Of a stretch of DNA of 64,000 nt, positions 36,270 to 48,661 are shown piece after piece. The DNA is from Ophioderma brevispina (taxonomy: Eukaryota > Echinodermata > Ophiuroidea > Amphilepidida > Ophiodermatidae): contig JAMKCH010079093.1 in NCBI GenBank assembly GCA_023653785.1, positions 265,501 through 329,500 on the forward strand, read 5' to 3'. The notes below the pieces were generated by a model. The model saw nothing but the letters and a program-made list of their open reading frames with translations. It was not told where the DNA came from and did not search any database. The translations under genes were made by a program, and so were the position numbers. Within the stretch, counting starts at the first letter, position 1. The number at the start of each line of letters is the position of its first letter.

Positions 36270-39200
36270 TTAACGAAATCGTTGAAATGCAAGTAATTAA
36301 TGTATCTTTTTCACATAGTATGATTTAAATATTAATTAACGCTACACTAAAATGCAAACCAATTTTACGTCCATTCATGCCATAGCTCCCGCAACTAGGC
36401 ACAGGACTTTAAAAGCATAAACCCTAAACCTCTAAACCTCAGTTCTATAAACATGTAAACGAAAAATCCTATACGAAATCTGGCATAGATATTAAGAATA
36501 TAAGCTCCAGAAAACCATGTCTTCGGATTTTTGAATAACTCCTATTTTAAAAATTCTCAAAATTCGAGAACATGGTTTCCTCCAAAATGTCACTGCGGAT
36601 AATCTTCCCAAAGGCAATTATAGTGGTGCTGTTAATTTCCGATTTCCAAAACTATTGTGGAAATTTTCATAGAATAATCACATTACGCATGGGTATTTTT
36701 CATACCTCATTTTGAGATTGCGAGACATTTGGATTTTGACCCCTGATAACCTCTAGAGGTCTTAATGTTTTATACAGGGGTCAAAATAGAAAGTTGTTTG
36801 AATCTTGTTAAAAACGGCATCATTGTATTCCTCGGGTCACAAGGATTCAGAAAAAGGTATCGCAGCTATCTGCGATGTATAGTTTTCAAGTTACAAGCGA
36901 AACAAAATAGATGACTGCCTGAATGATTAATTCAAAGCGTTTCTCCTCTCCTTCTCATGAGAATGACTGTCTTTTCTCTTCGGCTGTCTTCACACGTATT
37001 CCTTTATTCCTTGATGTCCGACCTTTGATGTTTACTGGTGGGGTAATCTGGCAGCGTTTCAACATTGGAACAGGTGAAAGTTATGAATGTGTACCAGAAA
37101 CAATACCCTCAGATGATCGTGGGCTGTGCTTGGCTGAGGTATAGTCCTGTGCACCAAAGGTACAAATTTAGTCACATAATAGCGAAAACGCGTTCAGCAT
37201 AAGACCTTGGGATATTGGTTAATGTTCTTGTACTACTATGTGGTTTTCTTACCATGGTTGAAGGAAAAATGTCAGTACCTGGTGCATGTACCGCAATAAA
37301 ATAATAAAATAATACAGGCGCTGTACTGTGATATATTATGGGTAACAATTGTAAATTGTTTTTTTTTTCAAAAGTAAACATCTACATTAGGCTAAGCTAT
37401 TTTGAATATCGATGTTTAGAAACAGAACATGCTTTGCACTGTTTTGATCGAACCGAAGCTGTTTTCCCCCCGTTGACCGTTTACGTTTTGACCTGTCCCT
37501 TGAATACTATTCGTCACAGATAGATCAAATTATACTTAAAATCTTTTGTGACCCCGAGAATTACATAGTCGTACAATGGTATAGGCTTAAAATAAGATCA
37601 AAAATTTTTTTTTTTATTTGGACCTCTGCCTTAATCCTTTGGGAACCAAATTACTACTATCTGTGAATTTTTCTTCAAAAAAGGTAACAAAATTTTCATT
37701 TTTCATTTTCCTGGCACCTTCAAATTAAGCATGAACAATGCCTTTAAATGAGTCGAAACAAGCCTATAGTCCTTGTTGTGTTTTAATGGCTTTCCCAACC
37801 CCTCAAACATGGAAGGCTACCTCTAATCCTTGACTTTTTGTTACAACCCAAGTTGCAGAACTGCCGGGCCCAAGGGTCAATCGGGGTCAAATCCAAATGC
37901 CTCGCAATCTTCTAATAAACTTTGAGGTATATAGGACCCCGGCAAATGTCCTTCCGTTAATGGAAAAGCACACTCCTTTTGGACTAGCAGCAAATCTAGT
38001 ATTAAAGTACAGATTGATTCAAAGAATTTTACTCATTTTAATTGTCGTTTAGTAAAACCACCTTTAAGAATTTCCTTGTAACTAATATGTGATTAGAAAG
38101 AGTAAGTATTCTACTGCCAATTGAACAAAAACGTGAATTTGCTCGTGTCTAACCCTAGTTTGATATACTAATTTGAATAAAACGCAATACTGTACACATC
38201 GGGTAAATTGCAACAGTTTCTTCTATTTACAAAAACAAACCACATTCAATATGCGTGATCAAACAAAACATTCCATTAGTTTTGCAAATCCACTGTGAAT
38301 GAAGTTTGACTTTTCTACTAATACTTACTCAAAATCATCAATCCACAGAACAAATTTCAATCAATCTTTCAGTTCCGGACCTTCCAAATGAATGATTTCA
38401 GAAGAATTACCAAAAGAGCAAAAGGATCCAATCAGGAAGCATTAGGCGATCATGATCATTAACAGTAAACATTTTTAAGGAGTGTTCATAGTGTTTTAAA
38501 TCATCCCATATGTGGGTCACAAGAGTAATCGATCTTTAAACTGAAAACGGTAGCGATTTATAAAGCACTTTTACAACCCACGGGCCTCAACATACAAGAG
38601 TGAGGTTCGTTTGTCACACATGGGCTCAACACACACCAAAAGCCATTAACTCGCGGAAAGCATGCGTATCGTTGATAGTCCTACCTGTAATTGTCTGGAG
38701 GTCTCTCTTAAAGAAACTGCTACAATGAAGATAACAAAATCGACTTATGTACCCGTCTCCCATCGTTTCTTCCCTTAATTTTTGTCACCTATACCTATAC
38801 GGAAATTATTTAATTTTATCTGATTCTAAAAATGCGATAAAAAGCAAAGGAGCATGAACCTTTCTCCAAAATTTACTGAAAATGGAAAATTTCTCTTTGA
38901 AAAGAATTGGCGTTGCGTTTATATGCTACGATTTAGGTCCCATTACTCTCTTGAAGCATTATTGCTTTGGCAGTTAAAAAAAACAAAAAAACCGAAAAAG
39001 AAAACCAAAATTCAAAAAAGAAAAATTAAAATAAAATAGATACAAAGCAATGGCTGCTTATTGTATCGCATTATTTCCGTAAAAGAAACTTATAAACAGG
39101 GAAACTGCTTGGCAACTAAAAACAAAATAAGATTGACGGAAGGAGATTTCGAACCGGCACCTTTAATTGTGACCGGGTACGATGCTGATTTTCAGCCTAT

Positions 39201-40202
39201 GAAGCCCCATTCCTTATAACCATCAACACCTTCCGATGATAACATGGGTATTTTACCATATTGTGTATAGGGACAATAGGAGAGAAAACAATAAAATGTT
39301 GTCGAACTTTTATAAGAGAGCTGCCATTGGCTATGGATTAAAATTAAAATAGCTGTAATTCTCGCGCGCAGCACTGGCTACCTAGCAGGGTGTATAATTA
39401 TATAGAGGGGCGCAACGGGGCTAATGCCTTCAAAGTTATCCAAAAGTACATTGGTCACTATGCGTCCTTTAAATGTGTATATAAGAAAAGTAATACGTAC
39501 AATGTATTTTTTTTTAAGTTTTTTACTTATTTTAAAAAATTACCCTAAACAGCGGCCCAATTTCAGGTCATAATCAAATTATTTATACATTTACAGTATT
39601 GTTTACTAGTTAGCGTTTCAAAACAGCAAACCTCATTGAATTCAGGTCCCAAATGATCTGAGTTGTTCCTAATTGAATTAAATCGTGTTTTTACTGTGAA
39701 CACGTAAGGCTTGGTTTTGCCCACATTAAACACGTGTTTGATGATGTGTTATGTTAATGTTCTTTTGCTTCTTTGAATGTTAAACATGTTTATAGACATG
39801 TTTTGCTTGTGTATTCAGGTTGGGGGGTTCTGGGGAAGACCCATATTTTCAAACAATCTGCCTCTGTTTTTTCATGCATTTGCTTTTGTTTCACACCGCC
39901 CGTGTTACAAGTAAGAAAACACATATTTCATTGAATTAGGGGTAACTCAGTCATTTGGAACCCGACTGCAATGGGATTGCTGTTTCGAAAGCTAAACAAT
40001 ACTTATTAAATATGTAAAAATAATTTGCAAAATTTTGAACAATCCAAATTTCTTGAAACCAATCATTTCAGATGAACAAAATAATAATTCGGTTATATTA
40101 CCAAAACTGAAGATAATGGTACCTAGGGTCATTTTTGTCGGCTTAGCGCATAATTTATTATAGTCCCGCGCCACTTCCTCTTATCCTGTGCTTTTATATT
40201 CG

Positions 40203-40561
40203 TTAAATGGTTGCAACGAGAGATTTTCAAGTCATCCATATTTTCTGTGATATGTAGTGACATTTTCATATGATAGACACTCAATCGATCCCGTACCTTT
40301 TGTTTCGCTACAGAATAATTTCACAAATGAAAACAAAGGGATTTGATTATCTTGTACTTTCAATTAGAAACATAGGCTGAATTTCGTATGCTCCTATACG
40401 AAATAGAATTTCACCTTTTTGTACAAGAATCAGTTTTTCAGCTTACTCATTTCACATGGGTGGGTATATTTTTAATAAAGCTTTAACAAAACACCATTGC
40501 AAAATCAAATTTTTCATATTTTTTTAGGAACATCATTAATTCTCTTGTGTTGCACCTTTAA
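40203..40561. mobile_element. TTAA-flanked inverted-repeat element (piggyBac-like MITE), copy 2
   Basis: It is bounded by TTAA at 40,203-40,206 and 40,558-40,561, with ends GGTTGCAACGAGAGATTTT and (minus strand) AGGTGCAACA. Interior words such as ACATAGGCTGAATTTCG and ATTTTTTTAGGAACATC echo the 15,033 copy. The unoccupied equivalent is CCGTTAACAG in copy A (30,369-30,378). Confidence 0.78.
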
Positions 40562-41252
40562 ACGATACAGATTTAACAGTATAAGCAATACGATACTCGA
40601 CTACTGGTGAAATGGTATAATGGTAGTTTACCCTTAGGTTATTGCTGACATGGTGTTCATTGAATGCCATAACAACAGTGACGTGTCTCGCTCTACCAAT
40701 GCCTTCATTAATCCTTTGTCTGGATCACAATCTATTGGGTCTTTAGATGTGTTTCTATTTTTTTAACTTTATATTTTTCTTGAATAATTATGAAAAAGGA
40801 TTTCAATTTGAGGCATAATTTATCAATAGAATAGTGTTGCTATAATACAAATCTACTTTATCTATAAAATTCCAAATTTTGATCATGGGAGCTTTATAAT
40901 AATTTTATTTCTTGATATATTCTCCCCATTAGCCCGTATTAATTTGTGTAACGAATGTTATCTTTAGTTAACCTTCTGACACTTTAAATCATTCTGAAAT
41001 CTTAACGGAATTACCCTAATACACTATTGAGGCTTATTTCACATTGCTTTTGCAGCTATAATAGTCACCACGTGATTAAAGAACTCAATGCGAGTTCACG
41101 CATACACGCGCGCGCGCTCGCACGCACACACACACACAACCACAACCCAATGTGGGTGCCTGGTACGGTTGAGTATTTGTTCCAGTTTAAGGTTGGTACA
41201 CAAATACCTTTTTCGTCCTCAAACATTCCCCTTTCTGAAAAGGACTACCAAC

Positions 41253-41560
41253 CTGACGGGGAGTGCGATCACCGCAAAAGGAGTACGTTATTTTCTGTTA
41301 GATCTAGGATGCGATTTCCACCTAAAAACAAAGCAGGGGGTCCGCTCGGAATTTTTTATAAAGTAGCAAAAATGGCATTTAGGGACTTAGTGATATCCCT
41401 AACGTCCCTAGCGGAAATCTGACTATCACCGCAGAAAAGGAGGTACGTTTATTTTTCTTCCTTGTTAATATGCTAGGAGTAAGTTTTCCCTTAACCAAGA
41501 TGGGTCCGCTCGTGATTTTTTTCATTTCAAAAGTGCAGGATATAAATACAATAATAAAGA
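41253..41560 (+). repeat. ~155-bp degenerate direct repeat at the end of copy B
   Basis: CTGAC...GATCACCGC, GTACGTTATTTT, GTTAGATCTAGGA and GGGTCCGCTCG-type words occur twice, from ~41,253 and ~41,417. Copy A has matching units at ~31,052 and ~31,735, and the junction between copies A and B falls inside the second one. Confidence 0.7.
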
Positions 41561-42805
41561 GGGCAAACGAAATATTGACATATACAATTTTGCAATGACG
41601 CAACAAATATTCCTTTTAGTCTTTCACTTTAAAATTTTACAGTTATTACATGCAACTGATGTTATGGTTTTGTCAGATTCCTACCCAAAATTTACACTAA
41701 AAACATCACTCCCACTACCTATTCTGACACAAAGTCATACACTACAGGTTTTTTACTAAGTTGATCGTGCAATGTTAATTGTTATCTAATATTTTCCAAC
41801 GCACAGTGACTGAGCTGTTGCGACATGTCCCTGAAAGTTCAGGGACCGCATCTATTAACCAATTACGATCCTCCGCGTAGTTTTAAGCTGTACGCGTGGT
41901 TATTTTTCCTGGAGTGCATGATAAGTATTGTAAAATAAACATTTTTAAATTGTTTATTTTAATAACACTTTAATAAAGTGTTAATTGTTTATTATGGCAA
42001 AATACTTAAAGTAAAGACCAATGCTTAAAAATATAATTTGTAGGGCATATGTGCCGTCTGTTTGTGGATATTTTGTTTGTGTTTTTTAGGCGGGTGGTTG
42101 TTTTAACTGAGTGTGAGAAATCATTAACACATCATAATAAATGGAAATGACAATGGCATGTTACTTTTGGATAATTATTTCAAATCTGACAAGACACATG
42201 ATAAAACCGAAACAATCATGTGCACTATTAATCAGGTGATGTGCCATCCAAAGTTACAAACACAGGTTATCACCTTGCATACTGATGTTAGAGGTTTCGA
42301 AGAATAATGCCCATAAATACAACACAGCATTCAACAAGCACCCCTTATCATACCTGATTGAGCGCAAATTTTAAAGCAACCAGTCCTACAGGTGCTCACG
42401 CATGGGTGTTTTTCCATAACATGACACCTTTTCTGAACAACTTTTCCTGACGTGTTTTTTTTTCATTATACAAGTATTTCTATCCTACCTGGATCTTAAA
42501 ATCATAATAGCACACCCTGCCACCTTTAAGTATGGCCTAAACAGAGAAAATATACAGCAAGCAAACGATGAAATCGACAATGAACAATTTTCAGCCTCGA
42601 TCATATCCCGGATCATATCTGTCTCGCCTTGATATTACCTACCGCGCGAAAATATTTTAGTGGCCTTGTCTAGGACTGGCAATACACCATTATCAACGGG
42701 ACTATAGTCTCGAGTGTAAAAAAAACAAAAACAAAAAACAACCCATTGGGTTCAGATTATTTACCCGTGTATTTAGCGGGCTACCCACGAAACTTCTAGT
42801 AGCTC
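41561..42805. other. interval with no gene seen
   Basis: AT-rich sequence. One clear hairpin, TAACACTTT-AAT-AAAGTGTTA, lies near 41,963-41,983. The rest shows no repeat or coding frame I can support. Confidence 0.5.
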
Positions 42806-45800
42806 AGGGTGGTTTTGTATGCAATATACAGTATGTCCAGAGCTAAACGCTTCAGGAATCCCCTAATTGACGGTCCAGGACAATATTTGGTTGGTAACAT
42901 AATTCCTACTGACGCCGAAATGCTTCAATGCCCACCCCTTTTGGGGGGTCCGCCCCTTTTGAGCAAAGTGCTACTGACTGTATCTCAGACCGTGGTGGAC
43001 CTAAGGTGAGAGACCACTCAAAAATGTGCGGAATGGCCCACATTAGGGGGTCAGTAATACATTTTTATATCCAAAAGTCAAAAGGTTTTTAAGGTAATTG
43101 TCGTTCCCAAAACTGATTTCACCATATGCACAATAAAATAGGAATGAATTTCTAAGGTTTTCACCAAACGGAAAGGGAGTTCACCATCAACCCTTGGATT
43201 TTGGCTCTAACTCTCATCAGGGATATTTTTTGGGATAACTAAGGGTAGGTCACAAATAGCAAATTCATATTCCTTTTTTCCATTTCTCAATGACGCCCAT
43301 CAAAAATTTTGTGACTTTGAGCAAAATGGGGTAATATTAGTGGAAAACCGGTGCAACTTTGTAAGTGCTGCAGTGGTATGTTGGCTCCACAACTCATCAG
43401 TTAGACATTTGTATTGGACAAGCTATTGTCGTTTTGGATTTCCCCAAAAGGGGAAAAGCCCTTTTTTTGCTGAATTTTTGGATAAAAGGTCCAAAATTTA
43501 GAGAAATGTTGACAAGAATGCACTTTTGGTGAGAAATGCTCAAAGTCCAAAAAGCACCATTTTAGGGGGGTTAGGTTCACTTTTAGCAAAAAGTCATCTT
43601 TTTTTCAAAAAAAAGGTACTTTTTCGAGTCCCCCTCACGCCCCCCCAAAAAAATAAATCCGCGTACGGCCCTGGTTAAAGACCCTTCAGCATCAAAGTTA
43701 CTGCTGCTGAATGGTCTTTTTAATGATCTAAAAGCACTAACTGTATGCTTTTGTGACCATTGAAAACAGACAAAAATAGAGCCCCCCCCCCCCCATGGTA
43801 TGCATGGAAAAACCAAACTAAAATAACCGGAACTTATTGACACGGCACGCCGGGTGGTGGGAATAGCGACTTCGACCGGGTATTGGTCATTTTTTGTAGG
43901 GCCTAATGGCAAGAATAAAAGCTGCGGGAAGGGATCTTGAAATCCCAAAATGCAACTAACTTCATGCGTTCCCAGGAAGCAGCTTAAAAAATTTCATGAC
44001 CCTAAAAGTTGGGGGCCTCCCCTTTGGGTGGGTTTCAAACTGAAAAGTCGCTAAAATTACCCGTTTTACGCCGCACTACCATTGGCAGTACCGATGGAGG
44101 GGGGCAGGGCAAGCTGCCCCCACACACACAATAAAGCGGGAAGGGGAGCCAAATGGAGGAAAAGAGAAGACAAAAAAGAGAAGAAAAAAGAGGAAGAAGA
44201 GAAAGGGGAAAGAAAGAGAAAAGGGAATAGGAAGAAAAATGGGCAAAGTAGAGAAGAAAACTGGGAAGAAGAGAAGAGGAAGGGAGAAGACGGAAAAGAA
44301 TGAAACGGGGAAATTTGTGCTCTGAAAAACTCATTGTTAGCTTCTAAAATGGCAAAAACCCAAGATCTAGTCCCGGTCTGGCTCTGCCACTGCGCATGGT
44401 ACGGGTAGAGATACCGTAATGTAATTAAAATGTGGCTTGCTAATCTTTTTAGGTATAATTCTAATGTGAAGAAATCTATTAAAAACAATTTCAATAATTC
44501 TGTTATCTTTAAGAGTACTCTTTAACTTTAAGATGCAATAAAGTCTCTTTCCCTACTAACATGCTTCTTCGTTTCGTTTTTCAGTTTTGGGTATTTTAGC
44601 ACTTTTTCATGCGGCCCCGGGGGAGGGGAGCAACTTTTTGGGCATGGAAATCTTTGATATTTTCCTGTTTTTCATGTCACAGGCATGCAGGCTTAGTGCT
44701 TCAGCATTTAACTCTGCCAATAGGTCCCTATAAAATTGAAAAAAATAGTTTCCACTTACGATGGAGTCATTTTTTGACCCCTCCCAATTAAACGAAAAGA
44801 GTAACATTAAAATGCCGATGATATCCCAGTTGAGATCCAAATGGTCAATAGTGCTGTGCAATACAAAAGTCTACCTACATGATAACTGATTGAGTTTTGG
44901 AGCAAATCACCCGTTATACGGCAATTAAAAAGGCACGGTTGTCACCTATATATATTACCCAATTTTGCTCAAGGTCACAAAATTTTAACGTAACGAGGCT
45001 AACTTTGAAGACTTGAAAGGAATATAATATTTTTCTGTTTGTGAACTACCCTAAGTTATCCTAAAATTATCCTGGGGATAGGTTAGAGCAATCCAAGGTC
45101 TATAGTGAACTCCCTTCCTTTTTTGGCAATAAAAACCTTATTAAAAACTGATTTTCACCTATAGCACACTATAAAATAAACAATTTTGAATGACAAAATT
45201 GTATAGTGTGCTATATGTGACATCAGTTTTTGACAAATTATCTTAAAAACCTTTGACTTTTGGATATAAAAATGTAAAAAACATAAAAATCCCCCCCCCC
45301 CTTCAATAATGTGGGCCATTCGCAAGCTTTTACTCCTTTCCATTAGGCCCTACAAAATTAAAAATACACTGTAGAAGTGTATTCCCCCCCGCGGCGTGCT
45401 TGTGGCCTTCTGAAGTGTGCAATACCAAGGGGGGATCTTCATTTTGTCTGTTTCATGGTCACAAGCATGCCAGTTAGTGCTTTTTAGCATTTAAAGAACC
45501 CTTCACCTTCAGATCAGCATTAAACTTTGCTGCTGAAGGGTCTTTAACGTTAACTTTAAACCTTAAGTCCCGATAAATGGAAACAAAATACATTTTCATT
45601 TAGGTGACCGCCATGAAGATGAAAGGAGTAACATTAAATGCTGATATATCCAGTTTGAAATCCCAAAAATGGTGCAAAGCTCTGTGCAATACAAACGTCA
45701 TAACTGATTGAGTTGTGGAGCAACTACACTGTTATAACAGCATTTACCAAAAAAGCAACGGGTTTGTCAACCTAATATTACCCAATGTTTGCTCAAAGTC

Positions 45801-46258
45801 ACAAAATTTTGACCGGCTCCGCTCATTTGAGAATGGAAAGGAATATGAATTTTTCTATTGTTGACCTATACCCTTAGTTATCCCAAAATTATCCTGAGGA
45901 GAGTTAGAGAAAAATCCAAGGTGTATGGAGAACTCCCTTCCGTCCGTTTTGGCTGAAAAAAAACCTTATGAAGTTCCATTCATAATTGTATGTGCGAATA
46001 TGGTGAATCTGTTTTTGACATTATTTAAAAAACCTTTGACTATAATGCGTCCATTCCAACGGTTCTGTATATCATCAGTAGTAAACTTCGACTCAAAAGG
46101 GGCGTGACCCCCCAAAAAGGGGCCGTGGCCATTTTCAGCATTTTTCGGCGTCAGTGGGAAATTATGTTACCAAACCAAATATTGTTCTGGACTCTTCAAT
46201 TAGTGGATTCCTGAGAGGTTTAGCTCTGGGACATATATTGCCCTACAAAAAAACCACC
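42806..46258. mobile_element. 3.45 kb foldback element with long inverted arms
   Basis: The left end (GGTGGTTTTGTATGCAATAT, then GTCCAGAGCTAAAC) matches the reverse complement of the right end (GGTTTAGCTCTGGGACATAT then TTGCC...ACCACC). The arms extend inward for ~900 bp: left ~42,806-43,740, right ~45,420-46,258. The right side has an additional copy in the same orientation (44,590-45,350), making it a two-unit tandem. Shared words include ACATAATT..CTGACGCCGAAA, GTGACTTTGAGCAAA and ACCCTTCAGCA. Open frames are short and low-complexity. The form is that of a foldback DNA element without its own transposase. Confidence 0.82.
44152..44305 (+). repeat. polypurine tract (A/G only, ~150 bases)
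   Basis: Almost uninterrupted purines (GGAGGAAAAGAGAAGA-type sequence) in the core of the foldback element. Mirror-like purine tracts can adopt triplex (H-DNA) structure. The basic frame 44,082-44,303 and its Ser/Phe-rich antisense are low-complexity artefacts. Confidence 0.9.
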
Positions 46259-47465
46259 AATGATCTATAGAGTAAAATAGAGGGGTCACATTTTTTTTAA
46301 GGGGAATGCGCAATATTTTCCCCGCCTTGTTTTAACATGAGGAGTCCAGAAATATAAAGAAAGAGATTATTGAGTGGTAATAGATTTTTTGTGTTCAATT
46401 TTGTGTTTCCATAAATAGCCAAGCAATGCCAAACGCAATTCCATTTGTCGGTACATGCCGAGGTTACCCCCGGGGTTACATATCTAAAACACCAATGCAG
46501 CTCACTTGGAGGGAGGTCATAAAATTGTTGAACATTACACATAGGGAGGGGCACAAAATATAAAAACGAGGTACTCCCCCTTCCAAGAAAAATACATTTG
46601 TCCTTAAATTATGCATGGCCCTATACCGAAGATCATTGTCACCACAGATGACTGCTCAGATCAGATTTGATATTTGCATCATTTGTTTTCCTCAAATTTA
46701 CCAGTGTTTTGCTACAATAAAAATAAGTGGTTTTAAATTTGGAATATTTCCACATATTTCTTGTTCAAATTTACAGTTCTATGAACTTTTATTCTACTTG
46801 TACTTTTATTTATTAATTTTATTCTATTATCTTAGCGGAATACAACATAAGATTTCTTATTTCTTACCTTACATCTTACTTCAGTTAGCAAGTGAGCAGC
46901 ACGATGTTGAAAAAGTTCTTCATTGGATTGCACAGGGCTCGAAAACACTTGCAGTACGAATGAACAGTCTAATAACCATTCGTTTCATGTATCGAATCTA
47001 TTCTTATTTTTAATTAATGATTTTTCAGGTTTCTTTTTCAAATGCAGTTTCAAAACACATCCTTTTACAATGATATAAATGGTAAAAAATGTAGATCGAA
47101 TATTATAGCAGAAACTGACAGAGAATGTGTATATAAATGGAGTCGTTATTGTAAAAGGTATCTGTACCGCACAACGCCCCAGCCTAATTAAACCAAGCGA
47201 TAGCGGTAATCTGTTGGAATAGCGGCATGAAACAGCTAAAAAATATTCATTTTTTTTATACACACCAAATATACAAAAGTGGCAATACTTGAGATAAGTC
47301 TATTCTTCATATGTTCATATATTTTACAAGAAATTCTTCTCGTTATAACAGGTACAAAAACATGTCAGAAATGTAATTTCAGAAAAGCATGTCGGAAGGG
47401 GTGTCATGTTATGGAACAACCCTGTTACAAACAAAACAACACAAACAAACAAACCGTTTTTATGT
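46259..47465. other. interval with one weak exon-like stretch
   Basis: Mostly unremarkable AT-rich sequence. The exception is 46,885-46,953, where TTACATCTTACTTCAG (a good 3' splice-site context) is followed by an in-frame stretch reading LASEQHDVEKVLHWIAQGSK. It continues open to 47,010 and a weak GTACGA donor sits at 46,954. I do not recognise the family. It may be an orphan exon or chance. Confidence 0.25.
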
Positions 47466-47469
47466 AATA

Positions 47470-47665
47470 ATTTCGTGTAATGTACTACCGACGCGTAATG
47501 TAATCAATTTTGACGTGTTATGTAATAAAACGTGTATTTAATAAAAAATTGACGCGTAATGTAATAAAAAACATTGACGCGTAATGATAAATAAAATGTT
47601 CGTGGGTAAGTAATAAAAAAAATTGACGCGTACTGTATAAAAATTGAACGCGTTATTAATAAATG
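47470..47665 (+). repeat. minisatellite with GACGCGTAATGTAATAAAA unit
   Basis: About six to seven degenerate units of ~22-35 bp, each with an ACGCGT or ACGTGT core followed by AATGTAATAAAA. Variation in A-run length gives irregular spacing. The ACGCGT core is shared with the larger array at 51.2-52.0 kb. Confidence 0.85.
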
Positions 47666-47859
47666 ACAATATCTTTCGAACTTTCACATACTTTTCAGGA
47701 ATTAAAATTTCTATTCACCCACCGGCGAATCCAGGGGTGTACTCACTTGCTTGCGCACGAAAACACCCTGAGCAGGCACTTTCCGGATAACTTTATTCCA
47801 ACCCCCCCCAGTAAGTTCTCTGGTTTTATTGAACTATGTTAACACTTTAGTGTATATGT

Positions 47860-48290
47860 CTTGTGCACTCCCGTTGGTGTATGAGGTGGGAAGTGGGGTC
47901 ATGTGTACCTTTCGACCCCCTCTGAAAACACAATTTGCAGGTTGATTTTTTTTTCAAACTCTGGTCATTGGTGGGGTACATAAACACAACCATACAACAT
48001 AACTAAAAAAAATTAATTCGATTGTACCGATTCAAAATGGCCGTCCAAAAACGGACGGCCATTTATAACGCGCACAAATTTCCCCCGCCGAAAAATGGAA
48101 AAAATGGCTCATAATAGGACAACATAAATACATTTACATTGCTGAAATACAAATTTTAAAAATTTAAGGGGCAAAACAAGTTGTGAATAGTGACACATAG
48201 TGCTTATTTATGCTAATTAGCATAAAAACGCCATGGCCGATTTTTTTTCCACCAAAATATGCCCAACTGCATAAAATTTTGGTTAAAAAG
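47860..48290. repeat. dispersed repeat family, copy 2
   Basis: Related to 9415-9790 (shared GTTGGTGTATGAGG, GACCCCCTCTGAAAAC, CGAAAAATGGAAAA, AAAAACGCCATGGCC). It contains an extra hairpin near 48,038-48,064, AAATGGCCGTCC then GGACGGCCATTT around a 6-base loop. Confidence 0.6.
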
Positions 48291-48661
48291 ATTTTAGCCC
48301 ACGAAAAACAAAATGCCGGGTCCACATTGACCCCTCTCACTTTACTTATAAATACACTTTCCGCCTTGCTATTAACCCCCTTTTCTGGTACCATATTATA
48401 TTGTCAATTGGCATTTTACGCTTCTTTATCATGCAAAAACTAACATCCACCGGGGTATATAGGTAAGGTACAGGATGATCCCAAAGTGATGGATAGAGGG
48501 GTGGCAACCCCCCCCCCTTTCGGGAGAGAAGTATCAACATGCCTAGTACGATACAGGAATATCACAGGCACTTGATTTTGGTACCAATGGATAGCTATGG
48601 TCCTCCTCTTTCGAAAATGAGTACCAACATGCCTAATATTACGTCAAAATGACATAAGTTC

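Larger units (their letters stand above)
31808..41496 (+). repeat. ~9.7 kb tandem duplication, copy B
   Basis: Second direct copy of 21,560-31,807. The 5' part (31,808-34,040) is nearly identical to copy A. From about 36,300 onward it shows many single-base length differences from copy A, mixed with substitutions. It carries two insertions that copy A lacks (34,045-36,269 and 40,203-40,561) and a different ~570-bp block at 39,490-40,060. The frequent one-base gaps suggest either neutral decay or an unpolished consensus. Confidence 0.9.

Noticed and set aside
44035..44494. 142-codon Ser/Phe-rich frame and Lys/Glu-rich antisense frame
   Set aside because: Both come from the polypurine/polypyrimidine tract in the foldback element.
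46615..47013. 132-codon plus-strand frame as a complete protein
   Set aside because: The N-terminal two thirds are AT-driven Phe/Tyr/Leu sequence. Only the stretch after 46,885 looks coding-like and is reported separately as a weak exon candidate.
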